Shown here one piece after another: positions 9,552 to 19,149 of a stretch of 40,817 bases of DNA. Source of the DNA: Methylocystis sp. (GTDB lineage: Bacteria; Pseudomonadota; Alphaproteobacteria; Rhizobiales; Beijerinckiaceae); the NCBI GenBank assembly GCA_016177005.1, contig JACOWC010000002.1, positions 1 to 40,817 on the forward strand, in the 5' to 3' direction. The first letter of the stretch is position 1, and every line of letters begins with the position of its first letter. A model generated the notes under the pieces. That model saw only the letters and a list, made by a program, of their open reading frames with translations. It did no database searches and had not been told where the DNA came from. The translations under genes and the position numbers were made by a program.

Positions 9552-9953
9552 ATGCTGACCATCAATACGGACAAAGTCTGTTTCGTCGTCGTCAAGGCCC
9601 GCGAACTTGAAAGCGAAGATGAAGGCGTCGAGGCCGACGCGTCGAACGCCACCGACGACGGTTTCGTCAGCGTGTTGACCGAGGACGCGTTCTCCACCAC
9701 GCGCGACGAGATTTCGTCTTTCATCGACTCCATGGATATCGACGAGCAGATCGAGCTCGTCGCGCTGATGTGGGTCGGGCGTGGCGACTTCGACGCCAGC
9801 GAATGGAACGAGGCTGTGGCGCAAGCGCGGGCGCGCCATAAAGGCCCGACCTCGGCCTATCTGCTCGGCGTTCCGCTTCTCGCCTCATTTTTAGAGGGCG
9901 GGCTGGCGGAGTTTGGCGAAAGCTGCGAGCTTTATGCGGCCGATCGGCAGTGA
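9552..9953 (+). CDS. DUF3775 domain-containing protein
   Basis: MLTINTDKVCFVVVKARELESEDEGVE...DEISSFIDSMDIDEQIELVALMWVGRGDFDASEWNEAVAQARARHKGPTSAYLLGVPLLASFLEGGL. Confidence 0.8.
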   Translation: MLTINTDKVCFVVVKARELESEDEGVEADASNATDDGFVSVLTEDAFSTTRDEISSFIDSMDIDEQIELVALMWVGRGDFDASEWNEAVAQARARHKGPTSAYLLGVPLLASFLEGGLAEFGESCELYAADRQ

Positions 9954-10032
9954 GCGCCTCGGACAAGGCCTCGATATCGCAGCGAAAGCGACCATATTTA
10001 CCGGTGATGCGGCGAACGTTGAGGAGACGTCC

Positions 10033-10371
10033 ATGAATCGCAGAATTTTCGCAACGGCGCTGGCTCTATCGATCGCAGCCTTTTTCGCCCCTCGATTGGC
10101 CTACGCGGAAGATCATCTGGCCGAGGCCATTACCCACACCAAACAGGCGATCAGCGAAGGCAAGGCGGGGAAGGCCGACGCGCTGACGATGCATGCGGAA
10201 GAAGGGCTCAAGCACGCCAAGGCGGCTGAGACCGCGAAGCCGAACGAGCACACCAAGCAGGGCATTTCCCATCTTGAAATGGCGATCGACCACGGCAAGC
10301 AAAACCATGCCGACGTTGCGACCAAACACGCCGAGGAAGCGCTGACCCATCTCGAAGCCGCGAAGAAATAG
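10033..10371 (+). CDS. Small metal-binding protein, SmbP-like, exported and His-rich
   Basis: Signal peptide MNRRIFATALALSIAAFFAPRLAYA followed by EDHLAEAITHTKQAISEGKAGKADALTMHAEEGLKHAKAAE...HTKQGISHLEMAIDHGKQNHADVATKHAEEALTHLEAAKK. Confidence 0.82.
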   Translation: MNRRIFATALALSIAAFFAPRLAYAEDHLAEAITHTKQAISEGKAGKADALTMHAEEGLKHAKAAETAKPNEHTKQGISHLEMAIDHGKQNHADVATKHAEEALTHLEAAKK

Positions 10372-10394
10372 GCTGCGCCGGCTTTGATGAAACG

Positions 10395-10424
10395 AGAGCG
10401 GCCTTGCTGAGGCCGCTCTTTTTT
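10395..10424 (+). terminator. Intrinsic terminator downstream of the smbP-like gene
   Basis: agagcggcc-ttgctga-ggccgctct followed by tttttt. Confidence 0.9.
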
Positions 10425-10514
10425 GTGCGATTGCGCGAGATCGAGCGGTCATGACAGCGGCGCGCCGATCGCCTATGGACGTCGTGGCGGACACGGCCGC
10501 CGACGGGCCTATTG

Positions 10515-11933
10515 ATGAAATTTTCCTCCCCGCTGTTGCGCGTAAAATCGATCGAATCGCTGCAAGCCGAAGCCGACCGGCCAGGCGGATTCCGTCGCGT
10601 GCTGGGCGTCTGGCAGCTCACCGGAATCGGGCTCGGCGGACTCATCGGCGTCGGCATATTCGTATTGACCGGCGTGGTCGCGGCGACTCAGGCGGGACCG
10701 GGCGTCGCCCTCTCTTTCCTGATCGCCGGCGTCGCCAGCGCCGCGGCGGCGCTCTCCTATGCCGAATTCGCCGGAATGATTCCGGTCGCCGGCAGCGCCT
10801 ACACCTACGCCTATGCGGTGCTTGGCGAGCTCGCCGCCTGGATCATCGGCTGGGACCTTCTCTTGGAATATGCGCTCGTCGTCGCCGTGGTGGCGATCGG
10901 CTGGTCGGCTTATTTGCAGGCGCTCGTCGCGCAATTCGGCCTCGCTCTCCCCGAATGGGCGAGCGGCGCGCCTGGAACAGGCGCGGGCCGCGTCGTCGAT
11001 CTCTTCGCGGCGCTCGGCGCGCTTGGGGTCGCCGGCCTGTTGATTCTGCGCGTCGAACTCGGCGCGCGCTTCAACACGGCGATGGTCGTCATCAAGATCG
11101 CCGCGGCGCTGCTGGTGATTGCAGCGGGCATCCCCTATGTGCGCATCGAGAACTGGTCGCCCTTCATGCCTTTCGGCTTTTCCGGCGTGGCGCAAGGCGC
11201 GGCGGTCGTGTTCTTCGCCGTGTTCGGCTATGACACGCTGACGACGGCGGCCGAAGAAGCGCGCGCGCCGCAACGCGACGTGCCGCGCGCGGTTCTTCTG
11301 TCGCTCGTCGTGGCGCTGACGCTCTATATCGCCATGTCGCTCGTGCTCACCGGCGTCGTGCGCTACGACACGCTCGACACGCCGGCGCCGGTCGCGACCG
11401 CTTTTGCTTCGCTCGGCCTGCCCTGGGTCGCCTTCGTCGTGTCGCTCGCGGCGGTCGCGGGCATCGCCAGCGTGATGCTCGCCTTTCTGCTCGCCTGCGC
11501 GCGCATCTGGTTCGCCATGAGCCGCGACGGCCTGCTGCCCGGCTGGTTCGCCAGGCTTCATCCGCGCTTCCACACCCCCTATCGGCCGACGCTGATCGCC
11601 GGCGCGCTGACCGCGCTGGTCGCGGCGCTCTATCCGATCAAGGAAGTGGCGGAGCTGGTGAACATCGGCACGCTCTCCGCCTTCGTCGTCATCTGTTCGG
11701 CGATCATCGTGCTGCGCCGCACGAGGCCTGACGCGCGGCGCAGCTTTCGGGCGCCTTTCGTTCCCTTCACGCCGCTCATCGGCGTCGGCTTCTCGCTATG
11801 GCTCCTGTCGCGCCTGCCGACTGTCGCCTGGGAGCGCTTCACCATCTGGATGGCGATCGGCCTCGCGATTTATTTTTCCTATGGGCGACGGCGCAGCAAG
11901 CTGGCGGGCGACAGTGGAATTGAAGCCGGTTAG
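10515..11933 (+). CDS. APC superfamily amino acid permease (cationic amino acid transporter-like)
   Basis: VLGVWQLTGIGLGGLIGVGIFVLTGVVAA...SYAEFAGMIPVAGSAYTYAYAVLGELAAWIIGWDLLLEYALV...FFAVFGYDTLTTAAEEARAPQRDVPRA. The ORF track uses TTG at 10512; ATG is at 10515. Confidence 0.93.
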   Translation: MKFSSPLLRVKSIESLQAEADRPGGFRRVLGVWQLTGIGLGGLIGVGIFVLTGVVAATQAGPGVALSFLIAGVASAAAALSYAEFAGMIPVAGSAYTYAYAVLGELAAWIIGWDLLLEYALVVAVVAIGWSAYLQALVAQFGLALPEWASGAPGTGAGRVVDLFAALGALGVAGLLILRVELGARFNTAMVVIKIAAALLVIAAGIPYVRIENWSPFMPFGFSGVAQGAAVVFFAVFGYDTLTTAAEEARAPQRDVPRAVLLSLVVALTLYIAMSLVLTGVVRYDTLDTPAPVATAFASLGLPWVAFVVSLAAVAGIASVMLAFLLACARIWFAMSRDGLLPGWFARLHPRFHTPYRPTLIAGALTALVAALYPIKEVAELVNIGTLSAFVVICSAIIVLRRTRPDARRSFRAPFVPFTPLIGVGFSLWLLSRLPTVAWERFTIWMAIGLAIYFSYGRRRSKLAGDSGIEAG

Positions 11934-11965
11934 CGGATGCCTTCGGCCGGACATGGACTGGGCGT

Positions 11966-12310
11966 TCAGGCAATTGCGCCGGCGCGCGCCGGCTTGAGCG
12001 GCCCGACGTCGACCTGAATCTCGTCGCCCTCCACGCGAAGCGCGTAGGGATGAAGCGCATTGCGGACGAGATGCGTCACGCATTTGCCGCTTGTGCTGTC
12101 GAACCCCCATTGATGGTGCGGACAGGTGACGGTCTGCCCGTTGAAGGCGGCGTCGCTCAACGGCATGTCCGCATGCGGGCAGCGTCCGCGATAGGCCTTG
12201 AGTTCGCCGCCCGTCGGCCAAACCAGGAGCACGCTCTTTTTGCCGGCGTGAAAGAGGCCCATGCCTCCTTCGCCCACGGCGTCGGTGTTACAAATTGTCG
12301 TGAACGCCAT
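11966..12310 (-). CDS. Rieske [2Fe-2S] protein (standalone ferredoxin-type)
   Basis: MAFTTICNTDAVGEGGMGLF...YRGRCPHADMPLSDAAFNGQTVTCPHHQWGFDSTSGKC; CPH...CPHHQWGFD cluster-binding boxes; ATG at 12310. Confidence 0.9.
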   Translation of the reverse strand: MAFTTICNTDAVGEGGMGLFHAGKKSVLLVWPTGGELKAYRGRCPHADMPLSDAAFNGQTVTCPHHQWGFDSTSGKCVTHLVRNALHPYALRVEGDEIQVDVGPLKPARAGAIA

Positions 12311-12698
12311 CGACGTCGCCTTCAAAAAAATCAAACCCTGACAGGCGGTAGCAAGTTGCGGACCAACGAAGCTCTGCGCTGGGCGGGAGGCGCGAGAATC
12401 GAACGGACAGCGATCGCATTCGCAATTCTTTTGGAGCGGCGGCCGGAGTTGCACGACGCAGGCCTTTTCGGCCCTGCCCGCCCGCGCCTCACGACGGCGG
12501 CCGGATACGTCAATAAGCGTCGTCGGTCGCAGAGAAGCGGGCGCGCAGCCTGTCATTGGCGCAGCGTCAGCACAAATTTTGTTTGCGACCGCTTCGGGAA
12601 TTCATCGACTTCTATATTGCTTTGCAGCCTTCTACTATGGGCTCATCGCCGTCTTCTGGTTGCGACGTCGATTTCTGACGCATGAGAGGATCGGCGCT

Positions 12699-15269
12699 AT
12701 GTCGAAAGGCCGACGTGACGACTCCGCCTGGTGGCTGAACGCCGTCACAGATGACGCAGCGGACACGTCGGCCGCAGCGATGGGCCTAACGAGCGTTGAA
12801 GCGCGCGCGCGTCTCGCCGAGATTGGCCCCAATTTGTTCGACGTTCGTCAACAGCAGCCATTGTTCCTGCAATTTCTTGCGCGCTTTAGGAATCCGCTCG
12901 TCATTCTGCTGCTCGTCGCCAGCGCAATTTCGGCCTTCACCGGAGAAGTCGCGAATTTTGCGATCATCTCCACGATCGTGCTGTTCAGCGTCACGCTAGA
13001 CTTTATTCAGGAGCGTCGCGCCGGCAAAGCCGCGGAGCGTTTGCGTCAATCCGTCTCGGTGCGCGCCAAGATCGTTCGCGATGGCGTGGAGGTCGCGGCG
13101 CCCGTCGCCGACGTCGTCCCGGGGGACCTCGCCCTATTGTCCGCCGGCGACATGATTCCCGCTGACGGGCTGGTTTTGGAAGCGCGCGATTTATTCGTCA
13201 AACAGGCGCTGTTGACCGGCGAGCCTTATCCTGTCGAGAAACGGCCGGGGCCGGTTACAGCCGACGCAACGGAGATCCAGGACGCCGCCAACGCCGTGTT
13301 CATGGGAACCAGCGTGATCAGCGGCAGCGCCAAGATACGCGTGGTGAAAACCGGCGCCGACACGGCGATCGGCGCCGTCGCCGATCGCGTCAGGCGTCAG
13401 CCGCCGCCCTCGGCCTTCGAGATCGGGACGCATCGCTTTGGCTTACTGATCATGCGGCTCACGATCCTTCTCGTCTTGTTCGTTCTCCTGGTCAATGCGT
13501 TGCTGCACAGGCCGTGGCTCGAGTCCTTCCTGTTTGCCGTCGCGCTCGCCGTAGGCCTCACCCCCGAGCTGTTGCCCATGGTGGTGTCCGTCACCTTGTC
13601 GCGCGGCGCGCTGCACATGGCGAAGCGGCGCGTCATCGTCAAGCGATTGTCGGCGATTCAAAATTTGGGATCGATGGACATTCTGTGCACGGACAAGACC
13701 GGCACCTTGACCGAGGCGAGGATCAGGCTGGAGCGGCATGTCGACGCGGCCGGGAGGCCAAGCGACCGCGTTCTCGAACTCGCTTATCTCAACAGTTTTT
13801 TCGAGACGGGCTTAAAGAGTCCGCTCGACGACGCGATCCTCGACCATCAAAACATCGACGTGCATGAATGGAAGAAAATCGACGAAGTTCCGTTCGATTT
13901 TGAACGGCGGCGCGTTTCCGTGCTCCTTGAAAAGGGCGACGAACGATTGCTGGTGGTCAAAGGCGCCGCCGAGGAAATCATTACGCTCTGCAAGCTCTAC
14001 CAAGATTCGCAAAATGGCGTGCAACGCGCGCTTGAACCCTCGGCGCTCGCACAGATCAGCGGCCAGCGCATCGCCCTCGAAAAGGACGGCTTTCGCCTCT
14101 TGGGAATCGCCTGGCGGCGGGTTCCGCTCGATCACCAGCATGCAGTGGTCGGCGACGAGGCGGAGCTGGCGTTCGAAGGCTTCGCCGGATTTCTTGACCC
14201 TCCCAAAACCAGCGCCGGGCCTGCGCTCGCGGCCCTCGCCGCAAGCGGCGTGACGGTAAAGATCGTGACCGGCGATAGCGAATTGGTCACGCAGCATGTC
14301 TGCGCCAGCTTGAATATCGCCGTTGAGGGCGTGCTGACCGGCAAAGAGATCAGCGAAATGGATGACTCGGCCTTACGCGTCAAAGTGGAGCGGACCAATC
14401 TCTTTTGTCGCGTCAATCCTTCGCAAAAAGATCGGATCATTCTCGCGCTGAAAGCGCGCGGTCACGTTGTCGGCTATTTGGGCGACGGCATCAACGACGC
14501 GCCGTCCATGCACTCGGCCGATGTCGGCCTATCGGTCGACTCGGCTGTCGACGTCGCCAAGGAAGCGGCCGACATGATCCTCCTCGACCAGGATCTGCAC
14601 GTCCTTCATGACGGCGTGTTGGAGGGTCGCCGCACATTCGCCAACGTCATGAAATATATCATGATGGGCACGAGCTCGAATTTCGGCAACATGTTCAGCA
14701 TGGCGGGCGCCTCGCTCCTGCTGCCGTTCTTGCCGATGCTGCCGACGCAAATTCTTCTCAACAATATCCTTTACGATATTTCCGAAGTGCCGATCCCTTT
14801 GGACGATGTCGACGTCGAAGACGTTTGCCGACCGCAAGTTCTCGACATGAGCTTTATTCGCAACTTCATGCTGGTCATCGGTCCGATCAGCTCAGCCTTC
14901 GACTTTCTGACCTTTTACGTCCTGTTGTTCGTGCTGAACGCCAATGAGAATTTGTTTCGCACCGGCTGGTTCGTTGAATCGCTATCCACTCAGGTTTTGG
15001 TGATCTTCATCATTCGCACGCGCGGAAACCCGTTTAGGAGTAGAGCAAACCCGGCGCTTGTCGCAACGTCCTGCGCAATAGCCGTCATCGGCGCAGCGCT
15101 GCCGTTTAGTCCGTTTGCGTCCTATTTCGGATTCACGCCGCCGCCGGCTAACTTTTATTTGATGCTCGCCGCGATGGTGGTCGCCTATCTTGTAATCGTC
15201 CAAGTGGCCAAGAAAGGCTTTTATCGATGGTTCAACAGGTCGCGCACGCCATTGAGGACGATGTCATAA
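12699..15269 (+). CDS. mgtA: P-type Mg2+-transporting ATPase (MgtA/MgtB family)
   Basis: DILCTDKTGTLTEARI phosphorylation motif, VSVRAKIVRDG..VVPGDLALLSAGDMIPADG, GDGINDAPSMHSADVGLSVDSAVDVAKEAADMILLDQDL; ATG at 12699, ORF open upstream to 12579. Confidence 0.92.
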   Translation: MSKGRRDDSAWWLNAVTDDAADTSAAAMGLTSVEARARLAEIGPNLFDVRQQQPLFLQFLARFRNPLVILLLVASAISAFTGEVANFAIISTIVLFSVTLDFIQERRAGKAAERLRQSVSVRAKIVRDGVEVAAPVADVVPGDLALLSAGDMIPADGLVLEARDLFVKQALLTGEPYPVEKRPGPVTADATEIQDAANAVFMGTSVISGSAKIRVVKTGADTAIGAVADRVRRQPPPSAFEIGTHRFGLLIMRLTILLVLFVLLVNALLHRPWLESFLFAVALAVGLTPELLPMVVSVTLSRGALHMAKRRVIVKRLSAIQNLGSMDILCTDKTGTLTEARIRLERHVDAAGRPSDRVLELAYLNSFFETGLKSPLDDAILDHQNIDVHEWKKIDEVPFDFERRRVSVLLEKGDERLLVVKGAAEEIITLCKLYQDSQNGVQRALEPSALAQISGQRIALEKDGFRLLGIAWRRVPLDHQHAVVGDEAELAFEGFAGFLDPPKTSAGPALAALAASGVTVKIVTGDSELVTQHVCASLNIAVEGVLTGKEISEMDDSALRVKVERTNLFCRVNPSQKDRIILALKARGHVVGYLGDGINDAPSMHSADVGLSVDSAVDVAKEAADMILLDQDLHVLHDGVLEGRRTFANVMKYIMMGTSSNFGNMFSMAGASLLLPFLPMLPTQILLNNILYDISEVPIPLDDVDVEDVCRPQVLDMSFIRNFMLVIGPISSAFDFLTFYVLLFVLNANENLFRTGWFVESLSTQVLVIFIIRTRGNPFRSRANPALVATSCAIAVIGAALPFSPFASYFGFTPPPANFYLMLAAMVVAYLVIVQVAKKGFYRWFNRSRTPLRTMS

Positions 15270-16421
15270 AAAATCCGAAGGGCCGGGTTGATCGAACGAA
15301 GCGCTTTGATCAGCGGCAGGGGCGGCGAGCTCTCGCCACAGGAGCATCAATGCGGCCATGATCGCCGGTCCCAGGAAAAGGCCGAGGAGCTGGAACCGTT
15401 CGACGCCGCCGAGGATGCCAAGCAGGACCCAGAGAAACGGCAGCTTGGTCGCCCCGCCAATCAGCCTGGGCCTCACAAAATGATCGGCTGCGAAGATGAC
15501 GACGAAGCCGGCCAAAGCGACGATGATCGCCGGCGCGAGCCCTCCGGCTCCCAGCAGTATCAGGACTGCGACGCCAATTGCGATGCCGGCGGCGAACGGA
15601 ATCATTGCAGCCACCGCAGTAGCCATCGCAAACAGAACCGGGTGAGGCAGATCGGCAAGGGCGTAAACCACGCCCATCAGCATGCCTTCCCCAATCGCCA
15701 CGAAGACAAGTCCGGCAATCGTTCCGTGCACGGAAGCGACCATTTGCAAGGCGACGCGTTCGCCTCTGTCGCCGAACAGCTTTCGCGAAGCGGAGCGGCA
15801 TTGCATCGATATGTGTTCGCCATGACGAAACAAGAAAAACAACGTCAGCAGGGATACGCCAAAAATGACTCCGCGATGCAGCACATTGGCGCCCACATTC
15901 GCTCCAAGCTCACGAAGCGATGATGTGTTGACCTTCGCAATAATCTCCTTGGCCCATCCGGCATGCGACAAGTTTTCGCGCCACCAGCTCGCGAGCCATT
16001 GGCCGACGTAAGGCAGGCGCGCGATGAAATCTGGCGCCGGAATTCCGGATTTTTCCGCTTCCCGACCGTAGTCGATGAGGTCGCGCAGCTCGCGGGCCAC
16101 ATCTACCGCAAGAGTCGCGACCGGCAGAAAGATCGCCAGCCCCACGAGGGCCGTAAAGACAATCGGCAGTAGATCCCTGGCCGCCCAGGGCGACGCCTGC
16201 CGCCGCGCGCGATCGTAGAGCGGCCATAGCGCCACCGCCAGCACGAGAGCCCAGGCCAATGCGCGAAGGTAATTCCCCAGCACGTAGAGGCCCAAAGCGA
16301 CGAGCGTCGCGGAAAGAAACAGCCGCGCAACGGTTTCGCGCCAGGACAGCGCTTCTAGAGCGTCCGAGCGGCGAGCGGCCTCTTCCGCCTGCGCCCCAGC
16401 CAGCTCTCGACTCCTGTCCAT
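15264..16421 (-). CDS. AI-2E family transporter (UPF0118-like permease)
   Basis: Multi-TM; VLGNYLRALAWALVLAVALWPLYDRARRQ...LPFLWVLLGILGGVERFQLLGLFLGPAIMAALMLLWREL. Confidence 0.85.
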   Translation of the reverse strand: MDRSRELAGAQAEEAARRSDALEALSWRETVARLFLSATLVALGLYVLGNYLRALAWALVLAVALWPLYDRARRQASPWAARDLLPIVFTALVGLAIFLPVATLAVDVARELRDLIDYGREAEKSGIPAPDFIARLPYVGQWLASWWRENLSHAGWAKEIIAKVNTSSLRELGANVGANVLHRGVIFGVSLLTLFFLFRHGEHISMQCRSASRKLFGDRGERVALQMVASVHGTIAGLVFVAIGEGMLMGVVYALADLPHPVLFAMATAVAAMIPFAAGIAIGVAVLILLGAGGLAPAIIVALAGFVVIFAADHFVRPRLIGGATKLPFLWVLLGILGGVERFQLLGLFLGPAIMAALMLLWRELAAPAADQSASFDQPGPSDFL

Positions 16422-16553
16422 TCGCCGCTCCCAAATTCAGCGGGCTCCGCCAACCGACGACGCAGCGACGACGCTCCTCTATCTCGTTCTGCGCCTCGCC
16501 CACCGAGATTTTTTGGATTTTTTCCCGGCTCTCCTTTGCCGTCGCCTCTCATG

Positions 16554-18557
16554 CTAAGCGTGCGGCCAGCGCCGTTCGCGGAACCATGCGCGATAGTCCG
16601 TCATCTTCGCGCGCTGCGCGGCGGGCGCGCGCCGCGCGCAGGTCGCCGCCTCGGCGCTCCCCTCGGGCGCGCCCCATCGCAGTTCGACGCAGTCGTTGGG
16701 ATTGTAGCCCATCTCAAGATCCTCGGCGCGGTCGATCACGTCTTTGAGCGAGAGCGTCCAGGCGGAGCCGTCGCTGCGCGCATAGGAGAACGTGCGGGCC
16801 GCGAGTTCGCTCGCAAGCGCGCTTTGCAATTGGGCCTTCACATTGGCCGGATTTTGGCCAAACGGCATTGCGTAGCGCTCGCTGCGCCGCGCGACGCGAT
16901 CGGGATAGCCGCGCACCACATCGATCGCGATCAGCAGGCGGAGATCGCGCGCCGGCGTCGAGAAATCCTCCCAGGGGCCGGCGGTCGCGAAGATCGCCGG
17001 ACCGTCCGGCATCGATGCTTCGCCGCGCCCCCCGTTCTGGAACTTTCGACCGTTTTCGACCGCCGTCGCGCGCGTCTTCACCTGCTCATCAAGCGCCGTA
17101 ATCGCCGCCGTCATCGCGCGCATCGGATCGAGCGGTTCAGGCGACATCACCTCATCCATGCGATCGTAGAAATCCTCGGCGCTGAGCTGGGTTTGCTCCA
17201 GCGAAAAATCGCCATACTCCGGGTTCCTGGCGATTTCAGAATTGGTGAGCGCCCGCAACGCGCCATTCTCCCGCACGACCGGCCGGAAGCGCTTGAAGCC
17301 GGGGCTGCCGAGCGTCGCTTCGTTCGCGAACAGGAAATTGCCGCGCCAGAACCGCTTGCGGGTGACCGTGCCATCCGGCTCGGCGTCGACGGCAAGAAAG
17401 ACGCCGGCCGCGTCCGCCGTCTGCGGGACGCGTTGCACGAGCATCATGACGTGCCCATAGGGATCGGCGTAGGCGGTTCCGGGACGCAGCGTCTCCTGCG
17501 TCAGTGGAATGGTATAAAAGTCGGACTTGTCGCTGTTTGCCGATGCGCGCACCGAACCGGAATGAACGACGTCGCCCACTGCCCGCAAATATCCGGCGAC
17601 ACCCGCCGGCCGCTTTGGCGCAGGCGGTTTCGCGGGAGCGATCGCCGCAGCCGGCGCCCCGGGCTGGACCTGCTGAGGCTGTGAGAACAGTTGCTGCAAG
17701 ATATTCGTTGGCGCCGCTGCGGGCGCGGGGGCCAGCGGAGCGGCGACGGACGCCGTAGCTTGCTCGGGCGGCGGCGCGGGCCGGGTCACTTCGGGGTGCA
17801 GAATATCGAACCGCTCATTGCATCGAGGCGCCGCGCCGCCGGCCCCGCGCGAGCAATTCGAATAGGCGAACGGCAGCCCCATCTTGAAAGCGAAATAGGC
17901 GCGCAGGAAGTAGACGAAATCCGCGCAGTCCGGCTTCAGCGATAGGGTGAGGCTGTCTTCGCCGGTTCCGAGATGATTGAACAGAACATTGCGCGACTGA
18001 TTGCGCAACACCTCGTGCCACGTCTTCCAAGACTGCTCCGCTTCGAGCGGCGCGTCGAACAGCTTGGCGATCCACGCCGAATATAAATTTTCGGTCGCGC
18101 GGTCCCATTTGCCGCGCAGCGCCCAGACGGCGCCTTCCTTCGCGTGTGGCGCAGACGTCTTTTGCGCGCTCACGTCGATTTCCTTCGTCATCGCGCCGCA
18201 GTCGGAGAAAATGCCGCCGCCCCCGAGCGTCGCGCGCCACGCGCCGGCGGTTGGCGACGCAACCTCGGCGAACCAGACATAGGGAGGTCCGCCGCGCTGC
18301 TGGCGCGATCTGGCGGCGACGCGTCCATCAGGCGCGATCAGCGAAAGCTCGCCGTCGACCGGCTTTTCCGCGGCGACGAGGACACGCAAGGGCGCGCCCT
18401 TCCATGGCGACGCCGGCGACGCCAACACCGCGATCTCGGCTGTTTCTTCGCAGGCGCCCGATAAAACTTGAGCTTGGGCCGCCGACAGGGAAAAGAGCAA
18501 GGGAAACAAAACGCCCGCGATAGGCAACGATGAAGCGAATCGGCGCGATGGAAACAT
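16554..18557 (-). CDS. Large exported protein of unknown function with NlpC/P60-like Cys/His signature
   Basis: ATG at 18557: MFPSRRFASSLPIAGVLFPLLFSLSAAQAQ signal peptide; 667 aa; DCADFVYFLRAYFAFKMGLPF ... Pro/Ala linker ... YADPYGHVMMLVQ. Confidence 0.75.
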   Translation of the reverse strand: MFPSRRFASSLPIAGVLFPLLFSLSAAQAQVLSGACEETAEIAVLASPASPWKGAPLRVLVAAEKPVDGELSLIAPDGRVAARSRQQRGGPPYVWFAEVASPTAGAWRATLGGGGIFSDCGAMTKEIDVSAQKTSAPHAKEGAVWALRGKWDRATENLYSAWIAKLFDAPLEAEQSWKTWHEVLRNQSRNVLFNHLGTGEDSLTLSLKPDCADFVYFLRAYFAFKMGLPFAYSNCSRGAGGAAPRCNERFDILHPEVTRPAPPPEQATASVAAPLAPAPAAAPTNILQQLFSQPQQVQPGAPAAAIAPAKPPAPKRPAGVAGYLRAVGDVVHSGSVRASANSDKSDFYTIPLTQETLRPGTAYADPYGHVMMLVQRVPQTADAAGVFLAVDAEPDGTVTRKRFWRGNFLFANEATLGSPGFKRFRPVVRENGALRALTNSEIARNPEYGDFSLEQTQLSAEDFYDRMDEVMSPEPLDPMRAMTAAITALDEQVKTRATAVENGRKFQNGGRGEASMPDGPAIFATAGPWEDFSTPARDLRLLIAIDVVRGYPDRVARRSERYAMPFGQNPANVKAQLQSALASELAARTFSYARSDGSAWTLSLKDVIDRAEDLEMGYNPNDCVELRWGAPEGSAEAATCARRAPAAQRAKMTDYRAWFRERRWPHA

Positions 18558-18811
18558 GTTCGATCCCCTTTTTGGTCGCCCTCGATTCGTTTCCCTCGTC
18601 AGAGGCCGAGCGGCAGGATATCGGCTTCGCGGACATGAGTCAGCGGAGTTGCGAAACGACTTTGTAGAGCCGCCAATCGCGACGAAATCGTGTCCCCAGT
18701 GAGGGCGTAATTTGATTCGAGCCAGCCGTTTGCGACGCGCATGTTGATCGCGCCATGGCGAGACTGTGGCGGCCCTCACGGATCGGTCGATCGCCTGCGG
18801 AGGCGCCGCGC

Positions 18812-18840
18812 TTGACTCGCGTGGCGATCGCCGGTCTACT
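18812..18840 (+). promoter_or_regulatory. Putative promoter of the riboswitch-btuB transcript
   Basis: TTGACT (18812-18817), 17-bp spacer, TCTACT (18835-18840), directly upstream of the cobalamin aptamer. Confidence 0.5.
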
Positions 18841-18848
18841 TTGCAGCT

Positions 18849-19024
18849 GACGGTTCCCAACGGGATCAAAATGGGAATGCGGTGAGCGCGCCGACTCGGC
18901 GCGCAATTCCGCGGCTGCCCCCGCAACTGTAAGCGGCGAGCCGAAGACCATTCAGCCACTGGAGCGAGACGGCTCTGGGAAGGCGGTCCAGGGCGACAAC
19001 CCGCGAGCCAGGAGACCTGCCGTC
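18849..19024 (+). promoter_or_regulatory. Cobalamin (B12) riboswitch aptamer
   Basis: ggttcccaacgggatcaaaatgggaatgcggtg ... ggctgcccccgcaactgtaagcgg ... gccactggagcgagacggctctgggaaggcg ... gcgagccaggagacctgccg; conserved B12-box order, upstream of btuB. Boundaries approximate. Confidence 0.95.
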
Positions 19025-19149
19025 GCTTCGTGGTCACGCGCGAAAGCGTCGGGCGGGGTGCACCGATGCGGCCGATGCCCCTCGCCTTCTCGGCGTACGG
19101 GCAAAGACCTTCGCAGTGACGGCCCACGTCTCGCTGCGAGTTTACGCTC

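Noticed and set aside
10451-11233. 260-aa plus-strand ORF overlapping the APC permease in another frame
   Set aside because: Arg-rich shadow frame; the permease frame is unambiguous.
11966-12556. Extended 196-aa version of the Rieske protein
   Set aside because: The N-terminal extension is not Rieske-like; the internal ATG at 12310 gives a compact standard domain.
16505-16535. Repeated T-runs (gattttttggattttttcccgg) as a terminator upstream of the AI-2E gene
   Set aside because: No adjacent stable hairpin; position near a gene start makes termination unlikely. Left as simple T-rich sequence.
16536-17684. 382-aa plus-strand ORF opposite the exported protein
   Set aside because: Arg/His/Ile-rich shadow ORF with no motif. 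The minus strand has a signal peptide and protein-like composition over 667 aa.
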